Positions 18,429 to 27,929 are shown, counted from the first letter of the stretch. The stretch: DNA of 64,000 bases from Pseudomonas anguilliseptica (GCF_021375795.1 NZ_JAEIOI010000004.1:124001-188000), one strand, 5' to 3'. Notes: generated from the letters alone by a model not told the origin. Numbers and translations are program-made.

Positions 18429-19070
18429 ATGTATTTGACGCCCCAGCACATCCTTCTCGCAGGCGCCACCGGACTGACCGGCGAACACCTGCTGGACCGC
18501 CTGCTGAACGAGCCAACGGTCGCTCGCGTACTGGCACCCAGCCGCCGCCCGCTGGCCACCCACGCGCACCTGGAAAACCCGCAAGGCGAACTGCTGGCCC
18601 TGCTGCCGCAACTGAGCGGCAAGGTCGACACGGCCTTCTGCTGCCTGGGCAGCACAATCAAACAAGCCGGCTCGCAGGAAGCCTTTCGTGCCATTGATCA
18701 TGATCTGGTGCTGGCTTTTGCCGAACGCGCCCGTGCCCTCGGCGCACGCCACCTGCTGGTGATCAGCGCCCTCGGTGCAGATGCCAACTCCACGGTGTTC
18801 TACAACAAGGTCAAAGGCGAAATGGAGCAGGCCCTGCGCGCGCAGGGTTGGCCGCAGCTAACCATCGTGCGACCATCGCTGCTGCTGGGCTCACGCCAGG
18901 AGTTCCGCCTGGGCGAACGCCTGGCCGCCCCGTTCATGCGCTGGCTGCCAGGTAAATACCGTGGCATCGAAGCCACCGTGCTGGCCCGCGCCCTGTGGCG
19001 CCTGGCCCTGGAAGAAGACGCCGGCACCCGGGTCATCGAATCCGATCAATTGCGCCGTCTTGGCCGCTAA
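18429..19070 (+). CDS. NAD(P)-binding Rossmann-fold protein (HTATIP2/YbjT-like)
   Basis: This 213-residue atypical short-chain reductase has the nucleotide-binding motif [14 protein letters not shown] at the N-terminus, a [16 protein letters not shown] segment typical of the HTATIP2-like group, and VIVSALGAD-like [12 protein letters not shown]. It probably reduces or senses NAD(P)H; the substrate is unknown. The ATG has GGAGAACC just upstream, so the longer in-frame extension is rejected. The next two genes follow at 18-base intervals, suggesting a small operon of oxidoreductase, small acidic protein and methyltransferase. Confidence 0.82.
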   Translation: MYLTPQHILLAGATGLTGEHLLDRLLNEPTVARVLAPSRRPLATHAHLENPQGELLALLPQLSGKVDTAFCCLGSTIKQAGSQEAFRAIDHDLVLAFAERARALGARHLLVISALGADANSTVFYNKVKGEMEQALRAQGWPQLTIVRPSLLLGSRQEFRLGERLAAPFMRWLPGKYRGIEATVLARALWRLALEEDAGTRVIESDQLRRLGR

Positions 19071-19088
19071 CCACTGAGGCCATAGCCC

Positions 19089-19427
19089 ATGAGCAGCACC
19101 CCGCACGACCTGATCAGCGCCCTGAGCGGCGCCGACATGCTGGAAATCGACGACCTGCATGCCTGGCAATTTCACCTCGATGGTGAGCAACTGGCCCAGC
19201 ACCAGGCCGGCAGCGCCCCCACTGGCGACGCCCCCCTGCTGAGCATCGAATGCATGGACGGTCGTGCCCTGCGCAAATGGCATTTCAGCCTGGCTCAGGT
19301 GTTGGCTGCGCGCTTTGATGGCGAAGCCGATGCCTGGCGCATCAGCGGCCCTACCGACACGCATCTGATCAAGTGTTTTGCCGCGATCAGCGGTGACAAC
19401 AGTGATCTGCCGGACGACGCCGAATAA
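19089..19427 (+). CDS. Small acidic hypothetical protein (possibly DUF5629)
   Basis: I do not recognise a function for this 112-residue acidic, soluble protein. It has no signal peptide or membrane segment. The strand-rich composition (ADMLEIDDLHAWQFHLDG, LLSIECMDGRALRKWHF) and acidic tail suggest a compact single domain; I recall a Pseudomonas family DUF5629 that looks similar but could not check it. Codon use matches its neighbours, with strong G/C third positions. It lies 18 bases from the genes on either side, so it is probably cotranscribed. Confidence 0.75.
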   Translation: MSSTPHDLISALSGADMLEIDDLHAWQFHLDGEQLAQHQAGSAPTGDAPLLSIECMDGRALRKWHFSLAQVLAARFDGEADAWRISGPTDTHLIKCFAAISGDNSDLPDDAE

Positions 19428-19445
19428 CCCTGCCGAGGGCACCCT

Positions 19446-20057
19446 GTGGGCCTGTATGACCGCTACCTGCTGCCACATCTGATCGACTTCGCCTGCGGCA
19501 TGGGCGCGGTGATGAAAGCCCGCTCACAGCTGGTGCCCCAGGCCCATGGCCGGGTGCTGGAAATCGGCATTGGCAGCGGCCTCAACCTGGCGTTTTACGA
19601 TGCCAGTAAAGTCAGCACCATTGTCGGCGTAGACCCCAGTGCCGATATGCAGAAACTGGCCAAACAGCGCGCGGCCGCCATCAGCATTCCCGTGCAGATG
19701 ATTGCCCTGGAACTGGGCCAGATCCAGGCTGAGGACGCCAGTTTCGACAGCATTGTCTGCACCTTTACCCTGTGCACCATTCCTGACGCCGTTGCAGCAC
19801 TGAAAGAGATGCGTCGCGTACTCAAGCCCGGCGGGCGTTTGCTGTTCTGCGAACATGGCCTGGCACCGGAGCTACCCGTGCTGCGCTGGCAGAACCGCCT
19901 GACCCCACTGTGGAAGCCACTGGCCGGCGGCTGCCACCTCAACCGCGACATTCGCGCCCTGATCGAAGCCGGCGGCTTTCACATTGGCGAGCTGCACAAC
20001 CGCTACCTCAAAGGCCCTCGGCCGATGACCTATATCTACCAAGGCTGGGCCAACTGA
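19446..20057 (+). CDS. Class I SAM-dependent methyltransferase
   Basis: The 203-residue protein has a canonical class I fold: motif I VLEIGIGSGLNLAFY, motif II VGVDPSADM, and the LKPGGRLLFCEHGLAP block after a Cys-rich DSIVCTFTLCTIPD. It resembles the UbiE-like/METTL7 group; the substrate is not evident. The start is GTG, 18 bases after the previous stop, preceded by the GAGGGCACC region; no ATG with similar coverage exists before motif I except an internal Met. It closes the small oxidoreductase-methyltransferase operon. Confidence 0.85.
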   Translation: MGLYDRYLLPHLIDFACGMGAVMKARSQLVPQAHGRVLEIGIGSGLNLAFYDASKVSTIVGVDPSADMQKLAKQRAAAISIPVQMIALELGQIQAEDASFDSIVCTFTLCTIPDAVAALKEMRRVLKPGGRLLFCEHGLAPELPVLRWQNRLTPLWKPLAGGCHLNRDIRALIEAGGFHIGELHNRYLKGPRPMTYIYQGWAN

Positions 20058-20130
20058 CGCAGCCAACTGCCAGCACCTGCCGCAGATTCTGACTATTGTT
20101 AGGACACCCCCGCAGAGAATCAGCCCGCCC

Positions 20131-22695
20131 ATGCAGCGACTGTTATTGCGCCACCTTGCCCCTCTGTTGCTGACCGGGCTGATCACCTGTTCGGTAGTCG
20201 AGGCTCAGCCACGCCAGGTGACTGTTGGTGTCTACGCCAACGAGCCGAAAATCCTCCTGGGCCAGGATGGCAAGCTGTCGGGGATATTCGGTGAACTGCT
20301 CAACGAGATCGCCCGCCAGGAGGACTGGCAGCTGCTGCCGCAACCCTGCGAATGGCAGCAGTGCCTGGAGCGCACGCAGCGTGGCGAGATCGACCTGCTG
20401 CCGGATGTCGCCTACAACGACAGCCGCGCTCAGGTGCTGGACTTCCACAAGCAACCGGCACTGTTCAGCTGGTCGCAGCTGTACAGCAGTGAAAACCTCC
20501 ACCTCAAATCGATCCTCGACCTACACGGCATGCGCATAGCCGTGTTGCAGGGCTCGGTGCAGGAGCAGTATCTGCAGAGCCTGCTCGACAGTTTCGGCCT
20601 GAAAGCCGAGTTGCTCGGTGTGCAAAGCCTGCCGCAGGGCTTCGAGCTGGTGGCCTCAGGGCAGGCCGATGCGGCAGTGGCCAACCAGCGTTTTGGCGAC
20701 TTCCATGCCCCGCACTACCACCTGAAAAGCTCCTCGATCATGTTCCAGCCGGCGCAGTTGTTCTTCGCCACCCGCAAGGGCCAGAACGCCGATTTGCTGA
20801 GCACCATAGACCGCTATCTCAAGGCCTGGCAGAACTCGCCATCGTCGGTCTACTACCAGAGCCTGCAACGCTGGGGGGGCGAGCGACCCAAGGTGCTGAT
20901 CCCCACAGCCGTCTGGTGGGGCCTGGCCACTCTGGCCCTGCTGCTGGCCATTGCCCTTGGCGGAGCACTGCTGCTACGCCGCCAGGTACGTGAGAAGACC
21001 CAGCACCTGCAAGCCAGCGAACAACGCCTGAACACCATCCTCGACAGTGTCGAAGCCTACATTTACATCAAGGATGCGCAGTTGCGTTACCAGTACGCCA
21101 ACCGCAAAGTCTGCGAGCTGTTCGGCCTACCCCTTGAGCAGGTCATCGGCAAAACCGACGACCAGTTCTTCGACCTCGACACCGCGACCAACCTGCATGA
21201 AAACGACCGCCGCGTGCTCAAACTCGGCGAGCGAGTACAGACCGAAGAAATAAATCGCAGCCTGACCGGTGAAACCGATCTGGCCTTCCTCTCGACCAAG
21301 CTGCCGCTGCGCGACAGTCGTGGCGAAATCTACGCCCTGTGTGGCATTTCCACCGACATCAGCGAGCACAAGAAGAACCTGGAGAAGATCAACCAGCTGG
21401 CCTTCTACGACCCGCTGACCGGCCTGCCCAACCGGCGCCTGCTGCTCGATCGCCTGCAACAGGCCCTGGCCAAGCATGCACGCGGCCTGCAACAGGGTGC
21501 GCTGCTGTTTATCGACCTGGACAACTTCAAGGACCTCAACGACACCCTCGGCCACGACATGGGCGACCAGTTGCTGCAACAGGTCGCCCAGCGCCTGAGC
21601 AGCCATGTACGCGCCCAGGACACCCTGGCCCGCCTGGGCGGCGATGAATTCGTGTTGATGCTCGAAGGTCTGAGCCTGCACCCGGCACAGGCCGTCAGCC
21701 AGGTCGAGCATGTCGGCAACAAGATCGTCGCCGCTCTTTCGGCGCCCTACAGCCTGCTTGAGCGTAACCACAGCAGCACCGCCAGTGTCGGCATCGCCCT
21801 GTTCCCCAACGACCGCAGCACAGTGGACGAAGTGCTCAAGCGGGCGGATATGGCCATGTATCAGGCCAAGGCGGCCGGGCGTAATGCCATGCGTTTCTTC
21901 GACCCGCAGATGCAGGCCGAAGTCAGCGCCCGCGCCAGCCTGGAATTCGACCTGCGCCAGAGCTTGGCCGAGCGCCGGTTTATCCTGCATTACCAGCCAC
22001 AGATGGACGCCCAGGGACAGTTGATCGGCGCCGAAGCCCTAGTGCGCTGGCAACACCCAACGCGCGGCATGGTGCCACCGGCAGAGTTCATCCCCCTGGC
22101 GGAAAGCAGCGGACTGATTCTGCACCTCGGCCGGCTGATTTTGTACAGCGCTTGCGAGCAGCTGGTGATCTGGGCTCAGGATCCGCAATTGCAGCAACTG
22201 ACCCTGGCAGTCAACGTCAGCGCGCGGCAGTTCCACCACCCCGATTTTGTTGCCGACGTTTGCGCGGCCCTGGCCGAAAGCGGCGCCGACCCACGCCGCC
22301 TGGAACTGGAGCTGACGGAAAGCCAGCTGGTGGAGGATGTGGAAAACCTGATCAGCAAGATGAGCCAGCTCAAGGCTCAAGGCATTCAACTGGCGCTGGA
22401 CGACTTCGGCGCCGGCTACTCGTCACTGAACTACCTCAAGCGCCTGCCGCTGGACCAGCTGAAAATCGACCAGTCTTTCGTCCGCGACCTGCTCGAACAC
22501 CCCAGCGACGCCGCCATCGTGCGCACCATCCTGGCCCTGGGCGACAACCTCGGCCTGAGTGTCACCGCCGAAGGGGTGGAAACCCAGGCGCAGTATGAAG
22601 CACTGCAACGCATGGGCTGCCGGCGCTTTCAGGGCTACCTGTTCGCCAAGCCGGGACCGGCCTCGGCCCTGACACAGTGGCAGGCCAAGGGCTGA
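20131..22695 (+). CDS. Periplasmic solute-binding sensor, PAS, GGDEF-EAL c-di-GMP enzyme
   Basis: This 854-residue inner-membrane protein is a c-di-GMP turnover sensor. A signal peptide (about 1-25) leads to a family-3 solute-binding domain (about 28-250) with ILLGQDGKLSGIFGELLNEI and VLQGSVQEQYLQSLL. One membrane helix (about 264-285) is followed by PAS (about 300-415), GGDEF at 503-507 with an RAQD inhibitory site at 494-497, and an EAL domain starting at Glu635. Both catalytic signatures look intact, so it may synthesise and degrade c-di-GMP, with one activity dominant. The periplasmic domain suggests control by an amino-acid-like ligand. It starts with weak spacing 73 bases after the methyltransferase gene. 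Confidence 0.93.
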   Translation: MQRLLLRHLAPLLLTGLITCSVVEAQPRQVTVGVYANEPKILLGQDGKLSGIFGELLNEIARQEDWQLLPQPCEWQQCLERTQRGEIDLLPDVAYNDSRAQVLDFHKQPALFSWSQLYSSENLHLKSILDLHGMRIAVLQGSVQEQYLQSLLDSFGLKAELLGVQSLPQGFELVASGQADAAVANQRFGDFHAPHYHLKSSSIMFQPAQLFFATRKGQNADLLSTIDRYLKAWQNSPSSVYYQSLQRWGGERPKVLIPTAVWWGLATLALLLAIALGGALLLRRQVREKTQHLQASEQRLNTILDSVEAYIYIKDAQLRYQYANRKVCELFGLPLEQVIGKTDDQFFDLDTATNLHENDRRVLKLGERVQTEEINRSLTGETDLAFLSTKLPLRDSRGEIYALCGISTDISEHKKNLEKINQLAFYDPLTGLPNRRLLLDRLQQALAKHARGLQQGALLFIDLDNFKDLNDTLGHDMGDQLLQQVAQRLSSHVRAQDTLARLGGDEFVLMLEGLSLHPAQAVSQVEHVGNKIVAALSAPYSLLERNHSSTASVGIALFPNDRSTVDEVLKRADMAMYQAKAAGRNAMRFFDPQMQAEVSARASLEFDLRQSLAERRFILHYQPQMDAQGQLIGAEALVRWQHPTRGMVPPAEFIPLAESSGLILHLGRLILYSACEQLVIWAQDPQLQQLTLAVNVSARQFHHPDFVADVCAALAESGADPRRLELELTESQLVEDVENLISKMSQLKAQGIQLALDDFGAGYSSLNYLKRLPLDQLKIDQSFVRDLLEHPSDAAIVRTILALGDNLGLSVTAEGVETQAQYEALQRMGCRRFQGYLFAKPGPASALTQWQAKG

Positions 22696-22739
22696 TGCTC
22701 AGCGGCTGGTTGAGTTGGCCTTAACGTCTTGAGCCGTAA

Positions 22740-22934
22740 TCACGCCCCACACCAAGCACCGTAGTGTTCCGTAAACAGCTCCTTATCGGTGCAGGCCAGG
22801 GTATAGCTCTGGCCATCTAACGCTGAAACAATCGTCACCTTAAAGTAAGACGGATCGCGCCTCAGCGATCCACCAAGCCACACCCGGCGGGTATCAACAA
22901 CCTCACCAGCCCTTCGTCCAATGGCCTGATTCAC
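22740..22934 (-). CDS. Doubtful 64-residue open reading frame
   Basis: The frame starts with GTG ([12 protein letters not shown]) and ends WCGA. I recognise no domain. Its codons have few G/C third positions compared with every neighbour, so it is either recently acquired, degenerate, or not a gene. A GGATCGC inverted repeat lies inside it. It occupies most of the 299-base gap between the GGDEF-EAL gene and the metallo-beta-lactamase-fold gene. Confidence 0.25.
   Translation of the reverse strand: MNQAIGRRAGEVVDTRRVWLGGSLRRDPSYFKVTIVSALDGQSYTLACTDKELFTEHYGAWCGA
22852..22871. repeat. Short inverted repeat GGATCGC-N6-GCGATCC
   Basis: Perfect 7-base arms flank a six-base loop. It lies in the low-GC3 gap before the metallo-beta-lactamase-fold gene and lacks a T tract, so it is not a terminator; function unknown. 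Confidence 0.35.
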
Positions 22935-22994
22935 CCGTATGGATCAGGCTTGATCGATCACCGTGCGATCCCCGACAAGAACCAGAGAATCCCC

Positions 22995-23861
22995 ATGCGA
23001 ACCCTGACCACCCTGACCGGCAACAGCCAAAAACTCGATGGCGGCGCGATGTTTGGCAACGCGCCCAAAGCCCTCTGGCAACGCTGGATGACGCCGGATG
23101 AGCTGAACCGTATCGACCTCGGTTGCCGCGCCCTGCTGGTGCAAGAAGAGACGCGCAACATCCTCATCGAAACCGGCATCGGTGCCTTCTTCAGCCCTGA
23201 TCTGAAAGAGCGCTTCGGCGTGCAGGAAGACCGCCACGTGCTGCTCGACAGCCTGGCCGCTGTGGGTCTGAGTGATGCCGACATCGACATCGTGGTGCTC
23301 ACCCACCTGCACTTTGACCACGCCGGCGGCTTGCTCGCCGCGTGGGAGGAAGGCCAGCCGGCGCGCTTGCTGTTCCCCAACGCGCAGTTCATCACTGGTC
23401 GCCGTCAGTGGCAGCGCGCCTGCCAGCCGCACGCCCGCGACCGCGCTTCCTACATCCCTGAGCTGATGACGTTGCTGGAAGGCAGTGGCCGCCTGCAGCT
23501 GATCGACGAAACCGAGCACTGCGAGCTGCTTGGCGCGGACTGGCGTTTGCATTGGAGCGATGGTCATACGCCTGGCCAACTGCTGCCGGAAGTGGCCATG
23601 CCAGAGGGGCCGGTGGTGTTCCCCGGCGACCTGATCCCTGGCGCGCCCTGGGTGCACCTGCCCATCACCATGGGCTACGACCGTTTCCCTGAAGGCCTGA
23701 TCGAAGAGAAAGAAGCCCTGCTCGCCGACCTCTTCAACCGCAACGGCCGCCTGGTGTTCACCCACGACCCCGCCACCGCCATGGGCCGCATCAGCCGTGA
23801 TGAGAAAGGTCGCTATAGCTTGCAGCAGGCCGCCGAGCAGGTGTGCCGACTGGCCGGTTAG
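22995..23861 (+). CDS. Metallo-beta-lactamase-fold hydrolase
   Basis: This 288-residue cytoplasmic protein has the complete zinc motif [10 protein letters not shown], a later His in WSDGHTPGQ, an Asp in FPGDLIPG and a final His in VFTHDPATA, the normal order for a dinuclear MBL hydrolase. The group includes lactonases and thioesterase-like enzymes; the exact substrate is not visible. The start gives [12 protein letters not shown]; an extension of 15 codons upstream is less plausible. It converges on the yceK-like gene with only two bases between their stops. Confidence 0.85.
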   Translation: MRTLTTLTGNSQKLDGGAMFGNAPKALWQRWMTPDELNRIDLGCRALLVQEETRNILIETGIGAFFSPDLKERFGVQEDRHVLLDSLAAVGLSDADIDIVVLTHLHFDHAGGLLAAWEEGQPARLLFPNAQFITGRRQWQRACQPHARDRASYIPELMTLLEGSGRLQLIDETEHCELLGADWRLHWSDGHTPGQLLPEVAMPEGPVVFPGDLIPGAPWVHLPITMGYDRFPEGLIEEKEALLADLFNRNGRLVFTHDPATAMGRISRDEKGRYSLQQAAEQVCRLAG

Positions 23862-23863
23862 GA

Positions 23864-24163
23864 CTACAACCCGCCGCTGACGCCCAGATTAAGGCCGATG
23901 GCAGTGGCCAGGGACAGTGGCAGCAACAGGGTATCGAGCAACGCGCTGACCGGCAGATCGGCCGCCGGGTAGGCCGGTGCCTCGGCGCCGAAACGGTCAG
24001 TGGCGCAGCAACCGCCTTGCAGCGCATACAGGTTCAGCCGCGTACCTGCATACACCACCGGAGCCTCTGGCTTGGCGGCATCCAGGGTGCGCACCGTGGC
24101 GCAGCCGCTGAGGGTCAGGCTCAGCAGCAGGCAGACGACCGCGCGGGCCAGTAGCTTATTCAT
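23864..24163 (-). CDS. YceK/YidQ-family lipoprotein
   Basis: The 99-residue protein begins with a lipoprotein signal peptide and lipobox LTLSG|C, followed by ATVRTLD. The [13 protein letters not shown] and [18 protein letters not shown] segments match the YceK/DUF1375 family of small envelope lipoproteins of unknown role. I start at the ATG giving [10 protein letters not shown] because it makes the signal peptide; an ATG eight codons earlier is inside ubiX and would work less well. The start overlaps the end of ubiX by eight bases, so it is likely the last gene of an mpl-ubiX-yceK operon. Confidence 0.85.
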   Translation of the reverse strand: MNKLLARAVVCLLLSLTLSGCATVRTLDAAKPEAPVVYAGTRLNLYALQGGCCATDRFGAEAPAYPAADLPVSALLDTLLLPLSLATAIGLNLGVSGGL

Positions 24164-24788
24164 CCGGGGTGATCTGGTGGTGCTCACCCCAGCGCGGCAG
24201 CATGTCCTGCGGGATGTTTAGGCAGTTGAGGATGCGCGCCACGACGAAATCGATCAGGTCATCGATGGTTTGCGGCTGGTGATAAAAGCCTGGAGCGGCC
24301 GGCAGGATGGTTGCGCCCATGTTCGACAGCTTGAGCATGTTCTCCAGATGGATGCTGGAGAATGGTGCCTCGCGCGGCACCAGAATCAGCTGACGGCGCT
24401 CCTTCAAGGCCACATCGGCGGCGCGCTCGATCAGGTTGTTGCAGGCCCCGGTGGCAATCGCTGACAACGTACCAGTGCTGCACGGCACCACCACCATCGC
24501 CGAAGGCGCACCGGAGCCGGAGGCCACCGGCGCCATCCAGTCTTCCTTGCCGTACACGCGAATCTGCCCCGGCGCGGCGCCGGTGTACTCGCTCAGGAAC
24601 GCCTGCATGGCCTGCGGCTTGCTCGGCAGGCTGACATCGGTTTCCGTGGCCATCACCAGATGCGCGGCCTTGGAAATCAGAAAGTGCACCTCACGGTCTT
24701 CCCGCACCAGGCAGTCGAGCAGGCGCAGGCCATACTGCGCACCGGATGCGCCGGTCATAGCCAGAGTGACGCGTTCAGGTCCGGACAT
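24156..24788 (-). CDS. ubiX: Flavin prenyltransferase UbiX
   Basis: UbiX (210 residues) attaches a dimethylallyl group to FMN to make prenylated FMN, the cofactor of the ubiquinone decarboxylase UbiD. Family blocks are [17 protein letters not shown], the Ser-rich [31 protein letters not shown] loop, and [22 protein letters not shown]. The start codon abuts the mpl stop directly with no spacing, implying translational coupling. Ubiquinone synthesis and wall recycling are not obviously linked; the pairing with mpl appears to be a conserved Pseudomonas arrangement. Confidence 0.96.
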   Translation of the reverse strand: MSGPERVTLAMTGASGAQYGLRLLDCLVREDREVHFLISKAAHLVMATETDVSLPSKPQAMQAFLSEYTGAAPGQIRVYGKEDWMAPVASGSGAPSAMVVVPCSTGTLSAIATGACNNLIERAADVALKERRQLILVPREAPFSSIHLENMLKLSNMGATILPAAPGFYHQPQTIDDLIDFVVARILNCLNIPQDMLPRWGEHHQITPDE

Positions 24789-26141
24789 TTAACCCTCCAG
24801 GGCCGCCGCCAGCTTGCCGTGCAAACCGCCGAAGCCGCCGTTGCTCATTACTACCACCTGGGTGCCGGGTGCGGCTTCGGCCTTTACCCCAGCGATGATC
24901 GCTTCCAGGGAATCGCAGACCTGAGTCGGCACAGTCGAGGTGGCCACGGTGCCGGCCAGATCCCAACCGAGATTCGGCGGCGCGTACCAGTACACCGAGT
25001 CCGCCTGCACCACGGATTCCGGCAGACCATCACGGTGCGCGCCAAGCTTCATCGAGTTGGAGCGCGGCTCGACGATGGCGATCAGCTTGGCGTCGCCGAT
25101 GCGTTTGCGCAGGCCATCAAGGGTGGTGGCAATCGCCGTCGGGTGGTGGGCGAAATCATCGAAGATGGTCACGCCGTTGACTTCGGCAACCTTCTCCATA
25201 CGCCGCTTGGCGTTGATAAAGCCGCACAGCGCAGCGATACCCAGCTCTGGCACCACGCCGACATGCCGCGCCGCCGCCAGCACGGCCAAGGCGTTGGCGA
25301 CGTTGTGTTGGCCGGTCAGTTGCCAGTCCACTGTGCCGGCAACCTTGCCGTCGAAACTCACCTCGAAGCGCGAACCGTCAGCGCTGAGCAGGCGCGCCTG
25401 CCATTGGCCGCCTTCGCCGGTGGTCTGTACCGGAGTCCAGCAACCCATCTCGATTACCCGCTTAAGCGCAGGCTCGGTGGTCGGATGAATGATCAGGCCA
25501 TCACCCGGAATGGTGCGTACCAGATGGTGGAACTGCCGCTCGATGGCCGCCAGATCCGGGAAGATGTCCGCGTGATCGAACTCCAGGTTATTCAGAATCG
25601 CGGTGCGCGGGCGGTAGTGCACGAACTTGCTGCGCTTGTCGAAGAAGGCGCTGTCGTACTCGTCGGCTTCCACCACAAAGAACGGCGTACCGCCCAAACG
25701 CGCGGAAATGCCGAAGTTCTGCGGCACGCCGCCAATCAGAAAGCCCGGGCTCATACCGGCATGCTCAAGCACCCAGGCGAGCATGCTGGAGCTGCTGGTC
25801 TTGCCGTGGGTGCCGGCCACGGCCATGACCCAGCGGCCCTGCAACACATGATCGGCCAGCCACTGCGGGCCGCTCACGTAAGGCAGCCCCTTGTTCAGAA
25901 CATATTCCACCGCCGGATTGCCGCGCGACAGGGCGTTGCCGACCACCACCAAGTCCGGTGCAGGGTCGAGTTGGGCGGCGTCATAGCCCTGAGTCAGTTC
26001 GATACCCTGAGCTTCCAACTGGGTGCTCATAGGCGGGTAAACGTTGGCGTCGGAGCCGGTCACGCGGTGGCCGAGTTCCTTGGCCAGCACGGCCAGCGAG
26101 CCCATAAAAGTGCCGCAGATGCCGAGAATATGGATATGCAT
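24789..26141 (-). CDS. mpl: UDP-MurNAc:L-Ala-gamma-D-Glu-meso-DAP ligase
   Basis: Mpl (450 residues) recycles peptidoglycan by ligating the released tripeptide L-Ala-gamma-D-Glu-DAP to UDP-MurNAc with ATP. It has the Mur-ligase N-terminal Rossmann region (MHIHILGICGTFMGSLAVLA), the ATP-loop VAGTHGKTSSSSML, the VEADEYDSAFFD acidic motif and FDDFAHHPTAIATTL near the C-terminal domain. GVTIFDDFAHHP and VEPRSNSMKLGAH are characteristic of Mpl as opposed to MurC. Its upstream region is divergent from the ethanolamine operon and spans 288 bases. Confidence 0.96.
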   Translation of the reverse strand: MHIHILGICGTFMGSLAVLAKELGHRVTGSDANVYPPMSTQLEAQGIELTQGYDAAQLDPAPDLVVVGNALSRGNPAVEYVLNKGLPYVSGPQWLADHVLQGRWVMAVAGTHGKTSSSSMLAWVLEHAGMSPGFLIGGVPQNFGISARLGGTPFFVVEADEYDSAFFDKRSKFVHYRPRTAILNNLEFDHADIFPDLAAIERQFHHLVRTIPGDGLIIHPTTEPALKRVIEMGCWTPVQTTGEGGQWQARLLSADGSRFEVSFDGKVAGTVDWQLTGQHNVANALAVLAAARHVGVVPELGIAALCGFINAKRRMEKVAEVNGVTIFDDFAHHPTAIATTLDGLRKRIGDAKLIAIVEPRSNSMKLGAHRDGLPESVVQADSVYWYAPPNLGWDLAGTVATSTVPTQVCDSLEAIIAGVKAEAAPGTQVVVMSNGGFGGLHGKLAAALEG

Positions 26142-26329
26142 GATTTACCTTGAGGCGTCCTGAACAAACGGTGAAGAGGCGCGATAAAAACTGGCCGCAG
26201 ATTAGCACAGCGCCGCCGCGCAACAGAGGCTGGCCGACACTTCTGGAGCACGCTGACACCTCAGCGCCGACAACCATAACCGACATCGACCTGTCACCGT
26301 GCGTCACAGGTCTAGACCAGCCGCATGAT

Positions 26330-26344
26330 TGGCACAGCGGTTGC
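26330..26344 (+). promoter_or_regulatory. Sigma-54 (RpoN) type -24/-12 promoter for eat-eutBC
   Basis: The sequence reads TGGCAC-N5-TTGC, an essentially perfect match to the sigma-54 consensus with the GG and GC dinucleotides 12 bases apart. The GC lies about 85 bases before the eat start codon. Ethanolamine catabolism in Pseudomonas is known to depend on an enhancer-binding activator of this class; none is encoded next to the operon here. Confidence 0.75.
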
Positions 26345-26429
26345 TGACCACCTGGGTAGTTTCCTCCCTCATCCACCTACATACCTGACCGGGCTTGGGC
26401 TGCGACCAGTATGTTGATAAGGAATTCCC

Positions 26430-27878
26430 ATGGCAGCAGAACAAATCAGTGCGGTAGGTCTACCGCAAGGCACCGATTTAGAGCAGGTCGATGCCGATTA
26501 CTTCCAAAGCAGGCAATTGAAGAAGGGCGCAGCAGGCTGGGTATTGCTGGTCGGCCTGGGCGTGGCCTACGTGATTTCCGGTGACTATGCCGGCTGGAAC
26601 TTCGGTCTAGCCCAGGGCGGCTGGGGCGGCATGTTTCTCGCCACCCTGCTGATGGCGCTGATGTACCTGTGCATGTGCTTTTCCCTGGCTGAACTGTCCT
26701 CGATGATCCCCACCGCCGGTGGCGGTTATGGCTTTGCCCGCAGCGCCTTTGGCCCCCTGGGCGGTTTTCTTACCGGCACGGCGATCCTTATCGAATACGC
26801 CATTGCCCCAGCGGCGATTGCGGTGTTTATCGGCGCCTACTGCGAGTCGCTGTTCGGCATTGGCGGCTGGGCGATCTACCTGGCCTTCTATGTGCTGTTT
26901 ATCGGCATCCATATCTTCGGCGTCGGTGAAGCGCTGAAGCTGATGTTTATCATCACCGCCGTGGCGGCAATTGCCCTCGGCGTGTTTATCGTCGCGATGG
27001 TGCCGCACTTCTCGGTGGCCAACCTGCTCGATATCCCGGTGACTGAAGCCGCAGGCGCCAGCAGCTTCCTGCCGTTCGGCTATGTCGGCGTGTGGGCGGC
27101 GATCCCCTATGCGATCTGGTTCTTCCTCGCAGTCGAAGGCGTGCCGCTGGCCGCTGAAGAAACCCGCAACCCGCAGCGCGATATGCCACGCGGGCTAATC
27201 GGCGCCATGCTGGTACTGCTGGCCTTTGCCCTGCTGATTCTGCTGATTGGCCCAGGCGGCGCCGGTGCCAAGGCGCTGATGGCCTCCGGCAACCCGCTGG
27301 TGGAAGCCCTGACCATTGCCTACGGCGAATCCACCTGGATGAGCAGCTTCGTCAACCTGATCGGCCTGGCCGGTTTGATTGCCAGCTTTTTCTCGATCAT
27401 TTACGCCTACTCCCGGCAGATTTTCGCCCTGTCGCGCGCCGGCTACCTGCCACGTTCGCTGTCGCTGACCAACAAGAACAAGGCCCCGGTGCTGGCGCTG
27501 ATCGTGCCCGGCCTAATCGGCTTTGCCCTGTCACTGTCCGGCCAGGGTGACCTGCTGATTCTGGTGGCGGTATTCGGCGCCACCCTCTCCTACGTGCTGA
27601 TGATGGCCGCGCACATCACCCTGCGCGTGCGCCGCCCGGAAATGCATCGCCCGTATCGCACCCCAGGCGGCATCGTCACCTCGGGCATCGCCCTGGTGCT
27701 GGCCTGCGTGGCCGTGGTGGCCGGTTTCCTGGTCGACCCACGGGTGGTGATTGGCGCTGCGGTTATCTACGCCGTGCTGATCGCTTACTTCGCCCTGTAC
27801 AGCCGCCATCACCTGGTGGCCGGTACGCCGGAAGAAGAATTCGTTGCCATCGGTAAAGCCGAGGCCGCGCTCAAGTAA
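26430..27878 (+). CDS. eat: Ethanolamine permease
   Basis: This 482-residue transporter of the amino acid-polyamine-organocation superfamily has about twelve membrane helices. It imports ethanolamine for the ammonia-lyase encoded downstream. Signatures include ISGDYAGWNFGLAQGGWGGM near the first helices, SMIPTAGGGYGFARSAFGPLGGF and FFLAVEGVPLAAEETRNPQRDMPRG. It is first in the eat-eutB-eutC operon; a 51-base gap holding a long perfect palindrome separates it from eutB, which may set different expression levels for the permease and the enzyme. Confidence 0.93.
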   Translation: MAAEQISAVGLPQGTDLEQVDADYFQSRQLKKGAAGWVLLVGLGVAYVISGDYAGWNFGLAQGGWGGMFLATLLMALMYLCMCFSLAELSSMIPTAGGGYGFARSAFGPLGGFLTGTAILIEYAIAPAAIAVFIGAYCESLFGIGGWAIYLAFYVLFIGIHIFGVGEALKLMFIITAVAAIALGVFIVAMVPHFSVANLLDIPVTEAAGASSFLPFGYVGVWAAIPYAIWFFLAVEGVPLAAEETRNPQRDMPRGLIGAMLVLLAFALLILLIGPGGAGAKALMASGNPLVEALTIAYGESTWMSSFVNLIGLAGLIASFFSIIYAYSRQIFALSRAGYLPRSLSLTNKNKAPVLALIVPGLIGFALSLSGQGDLLILVAVFGATLSYVLMMAAHITLRVRRPEMHRPYRTPGGIVTSGIALVLACVAVVAGFLVDPRVVIGAAVIYAVLIAYFALYSRHHLVAGTPEEEFVAIGKAEAALK

Positions 27879-27882
27879 TACC

Positions 27883-27914
27883 CGTCGCGCTGGCGCAGCT
27901 GCGCCAGCGCGACG
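27883..27914. repeat. 32-base perfect palindrome between eat and eutB
   Basis: The sequence starting CGTCGCGCTGGCGCAG is followed immediately by its exact reverse complement, giving 16-base arms with no spacer. In RNA it would form a very stable G/C-rich hairpin just after the eat stop. There is no T run, so it is more likely an mRNA-stabilising or partial-termination element than a full terminator; it could also bind a protein. Confidence 0.8.
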
Positions 27915-27929
27915 TTTGGGAGACACGCA

